Of a DNA stretch of 64,000 bases, positions 1 through 8,013 are shown in pieces (position 1 is the first letter of the stretch; each line of letters opens with the position of its first letter). The notes under the pieces are model-generated. The model was not told the DNA's origin, did not search any database, and saw nothing but the letters and a program-made list of their open reading frames with translations. The stretch lies in contig NZ_CP011479.1 of assembly GCF_001011155.1 (NCBI RefSeq), positions 2,560,501 through 2,624,500 of the forward strand, read 5' to 3'. The position numbers were made by a program, and so were the translations under genes. Source of the stretch: Hoeflea sp. IMCC20628. Its GTDB lineage: Bacteria > Pseudomonadota > Alphaproteobacteria > Rhizobiales > Rhizobiaceae.

Positions 1-661
1 CAGACTTGGTGGCCAGCAACGCTGCCTCCATGTAGAGCCGGTCGCGATCCAGTCCCGCGCCCGTATCCATCAGGCTTGCCACCTGTTCTGCAAGCCGGGC
101 ACGAATGGCCTCGGGCGAGCGCGATGGATCGGCCTCGACCGCCAGGGTCAATGCCTCGATGCGATCGACCTGCTGACCGAGGATCTTGGCAAGGGCGGCG
201 CCTTCGGACAACCGCATCGCCTTGAGCGCATCAAGTGCCAGCATGAAGCCGGCAAGAACCGCCTGATCGCGCGCCAAACGGGTCTCATCCGAGAGTTCCG
301 GATCGCGGAATTCGAGCACGCCCTTGATGTTGAGGATCCCGTCGAGCGCCGGCTTGCGGGCATCAATACGACTTGCCAATTTGTCGACAAGACCAATCAC
401 GGCTTCAAGCGCTGCTTCGTTGACCACGGCCTCGACTGCAGCGCCCTTGGCGCTGATCGAAAGGCTGACCTGCAGGTTGCCGCGTGTTAGTGCAGCGGCT
501 GTTGCCTTGCGCACCGGTTGTTCAAGCGCTTCGAAGCCTTGAGGCAGCCGAAGCCGCACGTCCAGGCCCTTGCCGTTGACCGAGCGGAGTTCCCAGACGA
601 AGCGGCACCCTTCGGCCTCGCCCTCGTGACGCGCGAAGCCTGTCATCGACTGGATCGCCAT
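1..661 (-). CDS. yicC: YicC/YloC family endoribonuclease, 3' part missing
   Basis: Reading leftwards from an ATG at 661, the protein begins MAIQSMTGFARHEGE. MTGF/YARxE is the N-terminal signature of the YicC/YloC family, described as endoribonucleases acting on RNA and linked to stress adaptation. It continues with VWELRSVNGKGLDVRLRLP and runs open to the left edge, so about 220 residues are visible and the C-terminal part is missing. A purine-rich GAGGGGTGGGGGAC precedes the start. The gene follows mltG by 56 bp on the same strand. In rhizobia this neighbourhood normally continues into gmk, which lies outside the window. The family call is firm; the biochemical role comes from family knowledge. 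Confidence 0.9.
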   Translation of the reverse strand, partial: MAIQSMTGFARHEGEAEGCRFVWELRSVNGKGLDVRLRLPQGFEALEQPVRKATAAALTRGNLQVSLSISAKGAAVEAVVNEAALEAVIGLVDKLASRIDARKPALDGILNIKGVLEFRDPELSDETRLARDQAVLAGFMLALDALKAMRLSEGAALAKILGQQVDRIEALTLAVEADPSRSPEAIRARLAEQVASLMDTGAGLDRDRLYMEAALLATKS

Positions 662-717
662 GTCCCCCACCCCTCTTGTACCCGGATTTCAATCAGCTCA
701 TGACCGGCGTAGCCGGA

Positions 718-1944
718 TCAATTGCCTTCCGGCTTCGGTTCACTTTCGGCAGCTTTTGCTGCGGCAGCTTCAGCGGCAGCCGCTTTTTCTGCTGCAATCG
801 CTTTTTCCTGCTCGGATTCCAACCTGCGCCACCGTGCAACATTGGAATTGTGATCGGCCAGTGTTTCTGCGAAGGCGTGCCCCCCGGTGCCGTCCGCAAC
901 GAAGTAGAGATCCTTGGTGCGCGACGGATTGGCCACTGCCTCCATCGCCTCGCGACCCGGATTGGCGATCGGCGTCGGCGGGAGACGGTCGATGACGTAG
1001 GTGTTATAGGCGGTCGGCTTTTCGATGTCGGATTTGTAGATCGGACGATCAGACGGTTTTCCGGCGCCCCCGAACAAGCCATAAATGATGGTTGGATCCG
1101 ACTGCAGGCGGATGCCCTTGTTGAGACGGTTGATGAAAACGCCGGCGACGCGCGGGCGTTCGTCCGCCTTGGCGGTTTCCTTCTCGACAATGGAAGCAAG
1201 GATTACCAGTTCTTCCGGTGTTTCCAGAGGCAGGTCCGGAGCACGCCGCTCCCAGACCTGTTCAAGCGCCCGTGTCTGGGCCCTGGTCATCTGCTCGATA
1301 ATCTCCGCACGCGTGGTGCCGCGCGAGAACTTGTAGGTTTCGGGCAGCAGTGCGCCCTCGGCCGGCATTTCTTCGGGCAGATCCCCCTCCAGCAATTCCG
1401 CATTTCTCAACCGGTCAAACACCTGCAGGACGGTCTGCCCTTCAGGCACGGTGAAGGAATGCAGGATGGACTTGCCCGACTGCATCAACTCGACAATATC
1501 GCGCATGGAAGCATGCGCCTTGATTTCATATTCACCGGCTTTCAGCGTGTCATCGCCTAGAATGCCCTGGGCGCCCAGGGAGAAAATCCGCTGGTTGGCA
1601 ACGATACCCTGGCTCTCCAGCCCGGCGGCAATCTGCTTGAGAGCAGCGCCATCGCGCACCATGAAATCAGTGGTCTGATCAAGCGGCCCGGGTCCTTCGA
1701 ATTCGGTCTTGCCATACCAGAAAACACCGATTCCTATGATGGCAATGAAGATCACCAGCGACAGCACGAAATTGAGAAATATCACGACCTGATTGCGGGC
1801 CCGGCGCGAGCGCCTGGGCGGAGGCGGTGCTTTTTCCGGCTTCAGCGCCTGGGAAGGCGACACCGGCACGATGGGACCGGACACGGCCTTGTCACCTGCA
1901 GCACGGCCAAAAATGCTCTTGTTCTGATCGTTGCGGTCATTCAC
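718..1944 (-). CDS. mltG: Endolytic murein transglycosylase MltG
   Basis: 408 residues. MltG cleaves nascent peptidoglycan strands from the outer face of the inner membrane and so ends glycan polymerisation. A Pro/Arg-rich cytoplasmic stretch (residues 28-50) precedes one membrane segment at about 53-77. The YceG domain follows and carries the catalytic motif ASIVEKET, with the active Glu around 254, then ADERPRVAGVFINRL and QSDPTIIYG. The C-terminus (about 378-408) is an Ala/Glu/Lys-rich, probably disordered or helical tail. It lies 114 bp downstream of fabF and is probably transcribed with fabF and yicC, linking envelope lipid and wall synthesis. Confidence 0.95.
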   Translation of the reverse strand: MNDRNDQNKSIFGRAAGDKAVSGPIVPVSPSQALKPEKAPPPPRRSRRARNQVVIFLNFVLSLVIFIAIIGIGVFWYGKTEFEGPGPLDQTTDFMVRDGAALKQIAAGLESQGIVANQRIFSLGAQGILGDDTLKAGEYEIKAHASMRDIVELMQSGKSILHSFTVPEGQTVLQVFDRLRNAELLEGDLPEEMPAEGALLPETYKFSRGTTRAEIIEQMTRAQTRALEQVWERRAPDLPLETPEELVILASIVEKETAKADERPRVAGVFINRLNKGIRLQSDPTIIYGLFGGAGKPSDRPIYKSDIEKPTAYNTYVIDRLPPTPIANPGREAMEAVANPSRTKDLYFVADGTGGHAFAETLADHNSNVARWRRLESEQEKAIAAEKAAAAEAAAAKAAESEPKPEGN

Positions 1945-2058
1945 GTGTCAATCTCCACAGGAATTGGGAAAAGGGCCAAAACCCGATGCTGTGTTCTTGC
2001 CGCGCAATGTGGCGAAATACCGGTTAATGCAGCAGTCGCCATCCGGCGGCCAGCACCA

Positions 2059-3321
2059 TCACCCCTGATATCGTCTCAAAACAAGCGATGCGTTGGTGCC
2101 GCCGAAGCCGAAAGAATTGGACAGGGCCACATCAATCTGGCGCTTGCGCGCCACCTTAGGGACCAGATCGATCTTGGTCTCGACTTCCGGATTGTCGAGA
2201 TTGAGCGTCGGCGGGGCGACATTGTCGCGAATGGCCAGAGCCGAGAAGACAGCTTCCACTGCACCGGCCGCGCCGAGCAAATGGCCAATGGCGGATTTGG
2301 TCGAGGACATCGAAATCTGAGGTGCCGCATCACCGACCAGCCGCTCGACTGCCGCAAGTTCGATGGTGTCAGCCATGGTCGAGGTGCCGTGAGCGTTGAT
2401 GTAGTCGACATCAGCGGCTGCCAGGCCGGCGCGTTTGAGCGCCATCTGCATGCAGCGGTAGGCGCCATCGCCATCTTCAGCCGGCGCGGTGATGTGATAG
2501 GCATCGCCTGACATCCCGTAACCAACCACTTCAGCAATGATGTTGGCGCCGCGCGCCAGGGCATGGTCGAGTTCTTCGAGAACCACCGTTGCAGCGCCCT
2601 CACCCATGACGAAGCCGTCGCGATCGCGGTCATAAGGCCGCGAGGCCTTTTCCGGAGCATCATTGTAGGAGGTCGACAGCGCCTTGCAGGCGGCAAAGCC
2701 GGCCAGCCCGATTCGGCATATGGCAGCTTCTGCGCCACCGGCGACCATGACGTCAGCGTCACCAAGCGCAATCAGCCTTGCCGCATCGCCAATGGCGTGC
2801 GCGCCGGTCGAGCAGGCTGTCACAACTGCATGGTTGGGGCCGCGAAGGCCGTGGCGGATAGAGACCTGGCCGGACACAAGATTGATCAGACGGCCGGGAA
2901 TGAAGAAAGGGGAAATCCGTCGAGGACCCTTGTCGCGCAGAGTATAGCCCGCCTCGACGATGCCCTCCAGGCCGCCAATGCCAGAACCGATCATCACGCC
3001 GGTGGCGATCTGGTCTTCGCGGCTTTTGGGGTGCCAGTCTGCGTCGTTGAGTGCCATTTCGGCAGCGGCGACGCCAAACAGGATGAATTTGTCGATCTTG
3101 CGCTGTTCCTTGGGCTCCATCCAGTCATCCGGATTGAAGGCCCCCTCCACCGATGGATCGGTGGGGACGGAGCAGGCGACCTGGGCCGCGATGTCACTGA
3201 CGTCGAAAGCCGTGACCCGCGACGCGCCATTCTGGCTGCCGATCAAGCGAGACCACGTAATCTCCGTGCCGCAGCCAAGCGGAGAAACCACACCAGTGCC
3301 GGTGATGACGACTCTTCGCAT
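2059..3321 (-). CDS. fabF: 3-oxoacyl-ACP synthase II (KAS II)
   Basis: 420 residues, full length for FabF. It condenses malonyl-ACP with acyl-ACP in the cytosolic type II fatty-acid synthase. The thiolase-fold active site is visible: nucleophile Cys170 in TACSTGAHA, His311 in NAHGTST, Lys342, and His347 in IGHLLGAAGA. The N-terminus MRRVVITGTGVVSPLG is canonical, so the start at 3321 is secure. It lies about 100 bp downstream of acpP, separated by a hairpin that looks like a terminator, so part of its transcription may be uncoupled from acpP. Confidence 0.97.
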   Translation of the reverse strand: MRRVVITGTGVVSPLGCGTEITWSRLIGSQNGASRVTAFDVSDIAAQVACSVPTDPSVEGAFNPDDWMEPKEQRKIDKFILFGVAAAEMALNDADWHPKSREDQIATGVMIGSGIGGLEGIVEAGYTLRDKGPRRISPFFIPGRLINLVSGQVSIRHGLRGPNHAVVTACSTGAHAIGDAARLIALGDADVMVAGGAEAAICRIGLAGFAACKALSTSYNDAPEKASRPYDRDRDGFVMGEGAATVVLEELDHALARGANIIAEVVGYGMSGDAYHITAPAEDGDGAYRCMQMALKRAGLAAADVDYINAHGTSTMADTIELAAVERLVGDAAPQISMSSTKSAIGHLLGAAGAVEAVFSALAIRDNVAPPTLNLDNPEVETKIDLVPKVARKRQIDVALSNSFGFGGTNASLVLRRYQG

Positions 3322-3358
3322 CGTCTCAAGTCCCAGTCATGCCAGAAAAGAAAGATAA

Positions 3359-3381
3359 ACCGGCGCAGGTGTTGCGCCGGT
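3359..3381 (-). terminator. Hairpin downstream of acpP
   Basis: ACCGGCGCA (3359-3367) pairs perfectly with TGCGCCGGT (3373-3381) around a 5-nt loop. On the minus strand the stem is followed by TTTATCTTTCTTTT, a good though interrupted U tract. A second stem, GGCGGGC/GCCCGCC, lies just upstream at 3388-3409. It sits between the acpP stop and the fabF start and looks like an intrinsic terminator or attenuator. It could let abundant acpP mRNA end before fabF. Confidence 0.65.
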
Positions 3382-3423
3382 CTTGAAGGCGGGCAGTTGA
3401 GGCGCCCGCCTGTTGGTGTCCAT

Positions 3424-3660
3424 TCAGGCCTGAGCCTTGGTGATGAACTTGACTGCGTCACCGACGGTCAGGATTGTGTCGGCAGCGTCGTCAGGGATTT
3501 CAACACCGAATTCTTCTTCGAATGCCATCACCAATTCGACCGTATCGAGCGAATCCGCACCTAGATCATCAATGAAGCTTGCGCCTTCGTTCACCTTTTC
3601 AGCGTCAACGCCCAGATGTTCGATGACAATTTTCTTTACGCGGTCTGCGATGTCGCTCAT
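3424..3660 (-). CDS. acpP: Acyl carrier protein
   Basis: 78 residues from [21 protein letters not shown] carries growing acyl chains on a phosphopantetheine arm. The attachment serine is Ser37 in the invariant DSL of [14 protein letters not shown], followed by [11 protein letters not shown]. The frame is open further upstream to 3717, but the usual ACP N-terminus starts at 3660 and GAGG lies upstream of it, so the shorter start is chosen. It stands between fabG (280 bp upstream) and fabF, has its own probable promoter, and is followed by a hairpin. Confidence 0.97.
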   Translation of the reverse strand: MSDIADRVKKIVIEHLGVDAEKVNEGASFIDDLGADSLDTVELVMAFEEEFGVEIPDDAADTILTVGDAVKFITKAQA

Positions 3661-3739
3661 GTCGGATTCCTCGACCTGTTTCACATTGTTCTTGCGCCTC
3701 GTTACCTGCGCAAGCATGGGTAATCAAGCTTGTTGCACA

Positions 3740-3768
3740 TCTTTATGCGCCAGACTTGGTTCCGTCAA
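3740..3768 (-). promoter_or_regulatory. Probable acpP promoter
   Basis: On the minus strand TTGACG (3763-3768) and TAAAGA (3740-3745) are separated by exactly 17 bp, a good sigma-70 arrangement about 80 bp upstream of the acpP ATG. It lies in the 280-bp fabG-acpP gap, where no gene is seen. This fits independent, strong transcription of acpP. It is inferred from base sequence only. Confidence 0.5.
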
Positions 3769-3940
3769 AGCCGGAGCTGTGGATTACGGCACATTTCGGT
3801 CTCGAAATTTGCTCTCGTCCACACTCTCAGCGAGGGCGAAGTACCATGGTTTGGCATGCGGGCAAAGCCGGAAAGTGCACTGACCGCGCGATTCCCGTCG
3901 CATAATGAAGTAACTGGCTGATCATTTGTCTCAAGATGGA

Positions 3941-4678
3941 TCAGACCATCAACATGCCACCGTTGACGTGAATGGTCTGCCCGGTGACATAGGAAGCTTC
4001 ATTGGATGCAAGCCAGGTGACGGCGGAAGCGATTTCAGCGCCTGTGCCCATACGACGCATCGGAATGCCCCCCATGATCGCCTCGCGCTGCTTGTCATTG
4101 AGCTTGTCCGTCATGGCGCTTTCAATAAAGCCCGGAGCAACGCAGTTGACCGTGATGTTGCGCGGTGCAATTTCCTGGGCAAGGCTTTTGGAAAAGCCGA
4201 TCATGCCCGCCTTGGCCGCACAATAATTGGCCTGGCCAGGATTGCCGGCAACGCCGACAACCGAGGTGATGTTGATGACGCGGCCATGGCGGCGTTTCAT
4301 CATGGGATGGGTCAGCTCTCGGGTCAGGCGGAAAACCGCGGTCAGATCGACTTCAAGAACCTGATCCCAGGCATCGTCGGTCATACGCACGAACAATCCG
4401 TCTTTGGTGATCCCGGCATTGTTGACCAGAATATCGACACCCTCGAGTTGCTCCTCGGCAGACTTGCCAAGGGCTGTGACGGCGTCCCGGTCGGATAAAT
4501 CGGCGGGAAACATAATCACCCGTTCGCCAAGATCGGCAGCGAGCGCCTCAAGCCGCTCGACGCGGGTTCCGTGGATACCGACGGTGGCACCGCGGCGATG
4601 GAGCTGGCGGGCAATGGCTTCACCGATTCCACCGGAGGCACCGGTCACCAAGGCCTTGCGGCCGGTCAGATCAAACAT
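3941..4678 (-). CDS. fabG: 3-oxoacyl-ACP reductase
   Basis: 245 residues, the usual length of FabG, an NADPH-dependent short-chain dehydrogenase that reduces 3-oxoacyl-ACP. The Rossmann motif TGASGGIGEA (12-21), NNAG (87-90) and catalytic Ser139, Tyr152 and Lys156 (YCAAK) are all present. The protein ends GGMLMV as in other FabG proteins. fabD lies 62 bp upstream and acpP downstream in the same direction. Confidence 0.97.
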   Translation of the reverse strand: MFDLTGRKALVTGASGGIGEAIARQLHRRGATVGIHGTRVERLEALAADLGERVIMFPADLSDRDAVTALGKSAEEQLEGVDILVNNAGITKDGLFVRMTDDAWDQVLEVDLTAVFRLTRELTHPMMKRRHGRVINITSVVGVAGNPGQANYCAAKAGMIGFSKSLAQEIAPRNITVNCVAPGFIESAMTDKLNDKQREAIMGGIPMRRMGTGAEIASAVTWLASNEASYVTGQTIHVNGGMLMV

Positions 4679-4740
4679 GGGTCGTCCTTTCGGATTTTTT
4701 CAGTTCAAGCCTGCAATGAGGCTGTCATCAGGTCTGCAGT

Positions 4741-5694
4741 TCAGGTTTTTTGCGCGTCGATTGCGGCCAGAAACGGATCAATGTCATCCGGCCCGGATAT
4801 ATTCAGTCCGGTGATCGAGCGTTCAATGCGACGGGCCAGACCGGTCAGCACCTTGCCTGCGCCGATTTCGGCCAGCGTGTCGACACCGTTTGCGGCAAAC
4901 CACACCACCGTCTCGCGCCAGCGCACCTGACCAGTAACCTGCTCGACGAGCAATTGCACAATTTCGTCCGGATCGGAGACCGGCGCTGCGCGGACATTGG
5001 AGATCACCGGAACGACTGGTGCGGATTTGGCAACGCCAGCCAGCGCTTCGCGCATGGCGTCGGCGGCTGGCTGCATCAGGCTTGAATGGAACGGCGCAGA
5101 CACAGTCAGCATCAAAGCCCGCTTGGCGCCTCTCGCGGTGGCGTTGGCGGCAGCCGCCTCGACAGCGGCTTTCAAGCCCGAGATCACCAATTGGCCGCCG
5201 CCATTGTCATTGGCGATCTGCACCGCGCCGAGCAACCGGGCTTCCGCACAGGCGGCTTCCACATCTTCGTTCTCCAGCCCGATGATGGCTGCCATGGCGC
5301 CCTCGCCTGCCGGCACCGCTGCCTGCATGGCATTGCCGCGAATGCGCAAGAGCCGAGCGGTGTCGGAAATCGAGAACATGCCGGCGGCGCACAGCGCCGA
5401 ATATTCGCCAAGCGAATGGCCGGCGACATAGCTGGCGGTGTTTGCCAGATTAAGGCCACGGGATTCGAGCACGCGGACCAATGCCATCGACACCGCCATC
5501 AGCGCCGGCTGGGCATTGGCGGTCAGCGTCAGGCTTTCTTCTGGTCCCTCAAAGATCACTGACGACAGCTTTTCGCCAAGCGCCGCATCGACCTCGTCAA
5601 AGACTGCCTTGGCCTCGGGATAAGCTGCGGCGAGGTCCTTGCCCATGCCGACGGCCTGACTGCCCTGCCCCGGAAAAGTGAATGCTATGGCCAT
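4741..5694 (-). CDS. fabD: Malonyl-CoA:ACP malonyltransferase
   Basis: 317 residues from MAIAFTFPGQGSQ. It loads malonyl groups onto ACP. The nucleophile elbow GHSLGEYSAL has Ser94, and the partner His203 is in SAPFHSSLM. The frame is open 13 codons further upstream, but FabD proteins begin immediately before FPGQGSQ, so the 5694 start is preferred. It is the first gene of the minus-strand fab series and is divergent from the ArsR-led operon, with about 190 bp between them. Confidence 0.96.
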   Translation of the reverse strand: MAIAFTFPGQGSQAVGMGKDLAAAYPEAKAVFDEVDAALGEKLSSVIFEGPEESLTLTANAQPALMAVSMALVRVLESRGLNLANTASYVAGHSLGEYSALCAAGMFSISDTARLLRIRGNAMQAAVPAGEGAMAAIIGLENEDVEAACAEARLLGAVQIANDNGGGQLVISGLKAAVEAAAANATARGAKRALMLTVSAPFHSSLMQPAADAMREALAGVAKSAPVVPVISNVRAAPVSDPDEIVQLLVEQVTGQVRWRETVVWFAANGVDTLAEIGAGKVLTGLARRIERSITGLNISGPDDIDPFLAAIDAQKT

Positions 5695-5825
5695 GTCGCG
5701 GCTCCAATCCTGTGTGTCCCGTTGCCGCTTCAATTCACATTCGCAGCGCCGGTGTCAAGCTCAGGCACCACAGCGGACCGTAGCGGAAGGCCGGATATGA
5801 CCACGAATAGCCTCGCTACGCCCTG

Positions 5826-5862
5826 TTGACAGTTAATAATTTCGCAATTACGTTAATTAACG
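5826..5862 (+). promoter_or_regulatory. Promoter and palindromic operator of the ArsR-led operon
   Basis: TTGACA (5826-5831) is a perfect -35 hexamer. Seventeen bases downstream lies an AT-rich region containing the perfect 12-bp palindrome CGTTAATTAACG (5851-5862), 19 bp before the regulator's ATG. A wider symmetry ATTTCG...CGAAAT surrounds it. A palindrome over the -10 region is the expected position for autorepression by the ArsR protein encoded next. The binding itself is inferred. Confidence 0.55.
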
Positions 5863-5881
5863 AAATACTGAAAGAGCATAC

Positions 5882-6208
5882 ATGACCGGCTTGTCCACAC
5901 TCTTCGCCGCACTTGGTGATCCAACGCGTTTTGCCATTGTCGAGCGGCTGCTCAAGGACGGGGAACAGAGTGCGGGCGCGTTGCAGGACACCGGTCCGAT
6001 ATCGGCGCCCGCCATCTCGCGCCATCTCAAGGTGCTGCGGCAAGCCGGCATTATCGAGCAACGGATCGACCGGCAGCGCCGGCTCTACTCGGTGCGACCG
6101 GAAGCGGTGCAGACGATCGGCGCCTGGACCATGAGCCATCGGGATTTTTGGCAGACCAGCCTCGACCGGCTGGAACTTGCCCTGCAACAGGAAAGTGACC
6201 GGAAATGA
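5882..6208 (+). CDS. ArsR family winged-helix regulator
   Basis: 108 residues forming one winged-helix domain. LFAALGDPTRFAIVERL opens helix 1, and APAISRHLKVLRQAGII is the recognition helix region typical of ArsR proteins. There are no cysteines of the metal-binding ELCV type. It belongs to the branch that sits beside AHSA1/START genes rather than to known metal sensors. It overlaps the following AHSA1 gene by ATGA, so the two are translationally coupled. It probably represses its own operon through the palindrome at 5851-5862. The ligand is unknown. Confidence 0.88.
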   Translation: MTGLSTLFAALGDPTRFAIVERLLKDGEQSAGALQDTGPISAPAISRHLKVLRQAGIIEQRIDRQRRLYSVRPEAVQTIGAWTMSHRDFWQTSLDRLELALQQESDRK

Positions 6209-6642
6209 GCGTTCTGAAACTCGAAAGAACATTCTCGCAGCCGCCGGAGAAAGTTTTTGCCTTTGTCACCCGGACAGAACATCTTTTGGAATGGTGGGGA
6301 CCGGAAGGGATGGGTCTGCGCGCGCACCAGCTCGACCTGTCACGACCCGGCGCCTGGTCCTCGACGCTGGTCAACGCCGAGGGCGGACTGCACAAGATGA
6401 GCGGCGAAGTTGTCGAAATCGATCCGCCGCACTCGGTGGAATTCACCTGGGGCTGGCACGACGAAGACGACGTTCGCGGCCATGAAAGTCGGGTCAGGTT
6501 CGAAATCGAACCCGACGGCGAGACCGGCAGCCGGTTCAGGCTGATCCATTCTGGGCTTGTCGACGACGAAAGTGCCAGCAATCACAACCGAGGCTGGACC
6601 TCGACCCTGCGCAAGCTCCAACAACTGGCTGGCGCAACCTGA
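6205..6642 (+). CDS. SRPBCC / AHSA1 (START-like) domain protein
   Basis: 145 residues. The N-terminus KLERTFSQPPEKVFAFVTR and the internal LEWWGPEGM are typical of the Aha1-C-terminal-like SRPBCC proteins, which have a helix-grip fold with a hydrophobic ligand cavity. Members are widespread beside ArsR regulators, usually without a defined ligand. It starts inside the stop codon of the regulator (ATGA) and precedes the YCII gene by 39 bp with a GAGGA site upstream of that gene. Cytosolic, with no signal peptide. Confidence 0.85.
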   Translation: MSVLKLERTFSQPPEKVFAFVTRTEHLLEWWGPEGMGLRAHQLDLSRPGAWSSTLVNAEGGLHKMSGEVVEIDPPHSVEFTWGWHDEDDVRGHESRVRFEIEPDGETGSRFRLIHSGLVDDESASNHNRGWTSTLRKLQQLAGAT

Positions 6643-6681
6643 CGCAGGTGACCACACAAACACACCAGAGGAGGAAGACAC

Positions 6682-6990
6682 ATGCCTGATTATGTATTTG
6701 CCTATCACGGCGGGAGAAAGCCTGAGACCGCCGAAGAAGGTCAGAAAGAAATGGAAAAATGGGGCGCTTGGTTTGCGCACATGGGAGACGCGGTGGTCAA
6801 TCCCGGCAACGCGGTTGGTCAGTCATGGACCGTCAGCAGCAGCGGCATTAGCCATGATGGCGGCGCCAACCCGCTTTCGGGTTTCACCGTTGTCAGGGCC
6901 GACAGCATGGAAGCCGCAGCCGAAATGGCCAAAGGCTGCCCGATCCTGAATGGCGGCTCCGTCGAAGTCGCTCCGGTCATAGAGATGTAA
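6682..6990 (+). CDS. YCII-related domain protein
   Basis: 102 residues, MPDYVFAYHGG at the start, then a ferredoxin-like fold with SGFTVVRADSMEAAAEMAKGCP, the C-terminal signature of YCII-related (DGPF) proteins. These small cytosolic proteins often lie next to ECF sigma factors or ArsR/AHSA1 pairs, and most have no proven activity. It is in the middle of the ArsR-led operon, with GGAGGAAGA before its ATG. Confidence 0.82.
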   Translation: MPDYVFAYHGGRKPETAEEGQKEMEKWGAWFAHMGDAVVNPGNAVGQSWTVSSSGISHDGGANPLSGFTVVRADSMEAAAEMAKGCPILNGGSVEVAPVIEM

Positions 6991-7020
6991 GGGCGTCTGC
7001 AAGCAAAGGAGTGCAATCAC

Positions 7021-7416
7021 ATGTCCGAACTCACAACCGGCGTTAGCTGGCTTGCCGTCATCATTGGTGCAGTGGTCTCGTTCCTGGCAGGCTGGCTGTG
7101 GTATTCCCCGATACTGTTCGGACCCAAATGGGCCAAGGGTGTCGGCGTTGAAATGGGTACCGCGAACGACATGCCATTTGCCGCCATGGCTGCTCAGTTT
7201 TTAGGCTTGCTGCTGATGAGTTGGTTCGTCGGCGTCACCGCTGCCACGAACGCGTTGTCCACGGTCATTCTGGCCACCCTGGCGTTCACTGTGCTGGCCT
7301 ATTCCGGCGGGTTGTTCACCAGGAAACCTGCCTATGCCCGCAATGTCGACGCCGGATACTGGATCATTGCGCTGGTGATCATGACCTTGTCGCAAGGCCT
7401 CATCCGAAGCCTGTGA
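7021..7416 (+). CDS. DUF1761 small membrane protein
   Basis: 131 residues with about four hydrophobic segments (near 8-28, 52-70, 76-95 and 112-129). The pattern VSFLAGWLWYSPILFGPKW at the N-terminus is characteristic of DUF1761. Function is unknown. AAGGAG precedes the start, and the gene follows YCII by 30 bp, so it is the last gene of the ArsR-led operon. A 9-bp perfect stem with no U tract follows at 7444-7466. Confidence 0.85.
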   Translation: MSELTTGVSWLAVIIGAVVSFLAGWLWYSPILFGPKWAKGVGVEMGTANDMPFAAMAAQFLGLLLMSWFVGVTAATNALSTVILATLAFTVLAYSGGLFTRKPAYARNVDAGYWIIALVIMTLSQGLIRSL

Positions 7417-7494
7417 ACGCCGATTGCTGACTGTATGATACGACGCACCGGCTCACCGCCGGTGCGCCGCAGTTGCGTGGCACGAAAAATATTT

Positions 7495-7572
7495 GCTGCC
7501 GGGTCCGCAGCGCATCTTGTATTTGCCACGGATCGGCGACACATCTTGATCGTTGCGCTCAAACCCGGCAGC
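7495..7572 (+). ncRNA. Candidate structured RNA element or leader
   Basis: GCTGCCGGGT (7495-7504) pairs perfectly with ACCCGGCAGC (7563-7572), and inside it AGCGCA (7509-7514) pairs with TGCGCT (7554-7559) across a small internal loop. A 39-nt apical region remains, containing CATCTTG twice. GCCTTTTC follows the outer stem. It lies between DUF1761 and the small membrane ORF beginning at 7593 or 7647. It could be a leader with a terminator-like outer stem or a short RNA. Only the base pairing is seen; transcription is not shown. Confidence 0.35.
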
Positions 7573-7646
7573 GCCTTTTCGGATCAACACAGATGTCGCA
7601 CCCCGCGTCACCCTCCTCCCCGGTCAATTTTTCCACCGGCTCGCAC

Positions 7647-7889
7647 ATGCCTTTGCCCAAAACCAGGTTTGTGGCGTTTTCGACTGCAATCGGCGCGATT
7701 GTGCTGATCGGCTCTGAAATCTGGCTCGCAGCCGTCGCCACCATATGGGCTGCCGATGGCCTTCTTGATCTCGCCACCACCGGCGACCTGATCATGATCG
7801 CACTGATTGGCCCGCTGGCCATCTGGGCGACATGGATGACCGCGAAGCTGGCGATCTCGGCGGAAATGAACCCCGAAAACGCCGACTGA
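7647..7889 (+). CDS. Hypothetical small membrane protein
   Basis: 80 residues from MPLPKTRFV, with two clear hydrophobic segments (about 7-32 and 43-64) and a short polar tail. I recognise no family. The frame stays open upstream and an alternative ATG at 7593 would give 98 residues (MSHPASPSS...). Neither start has a convincing ribosome-binding site, so the N-terminus is uncertain. The 5' side carries the structured element at 7495-7572. Confidence 0.5.
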   Translation: MPLPKTRFVAFSTAIGAIVLIGSEIWLAAVATIWAADGLLDLATTGDLIMIALIGPLAIWATWMTAKLAISAEMNPENAD

Positions 7890-8013
7890 GCCAAGCAACG
7901 AGTGCCGCCACTGGCGCTCGCGCCTTGAGCATTTTTCCCGACGCCTGCCCAGGCCACGCGCTACACCACTGTTGCGCGCGGTCGCGCTGGTCGATGAACT
8001 GAGGACAGACAGC

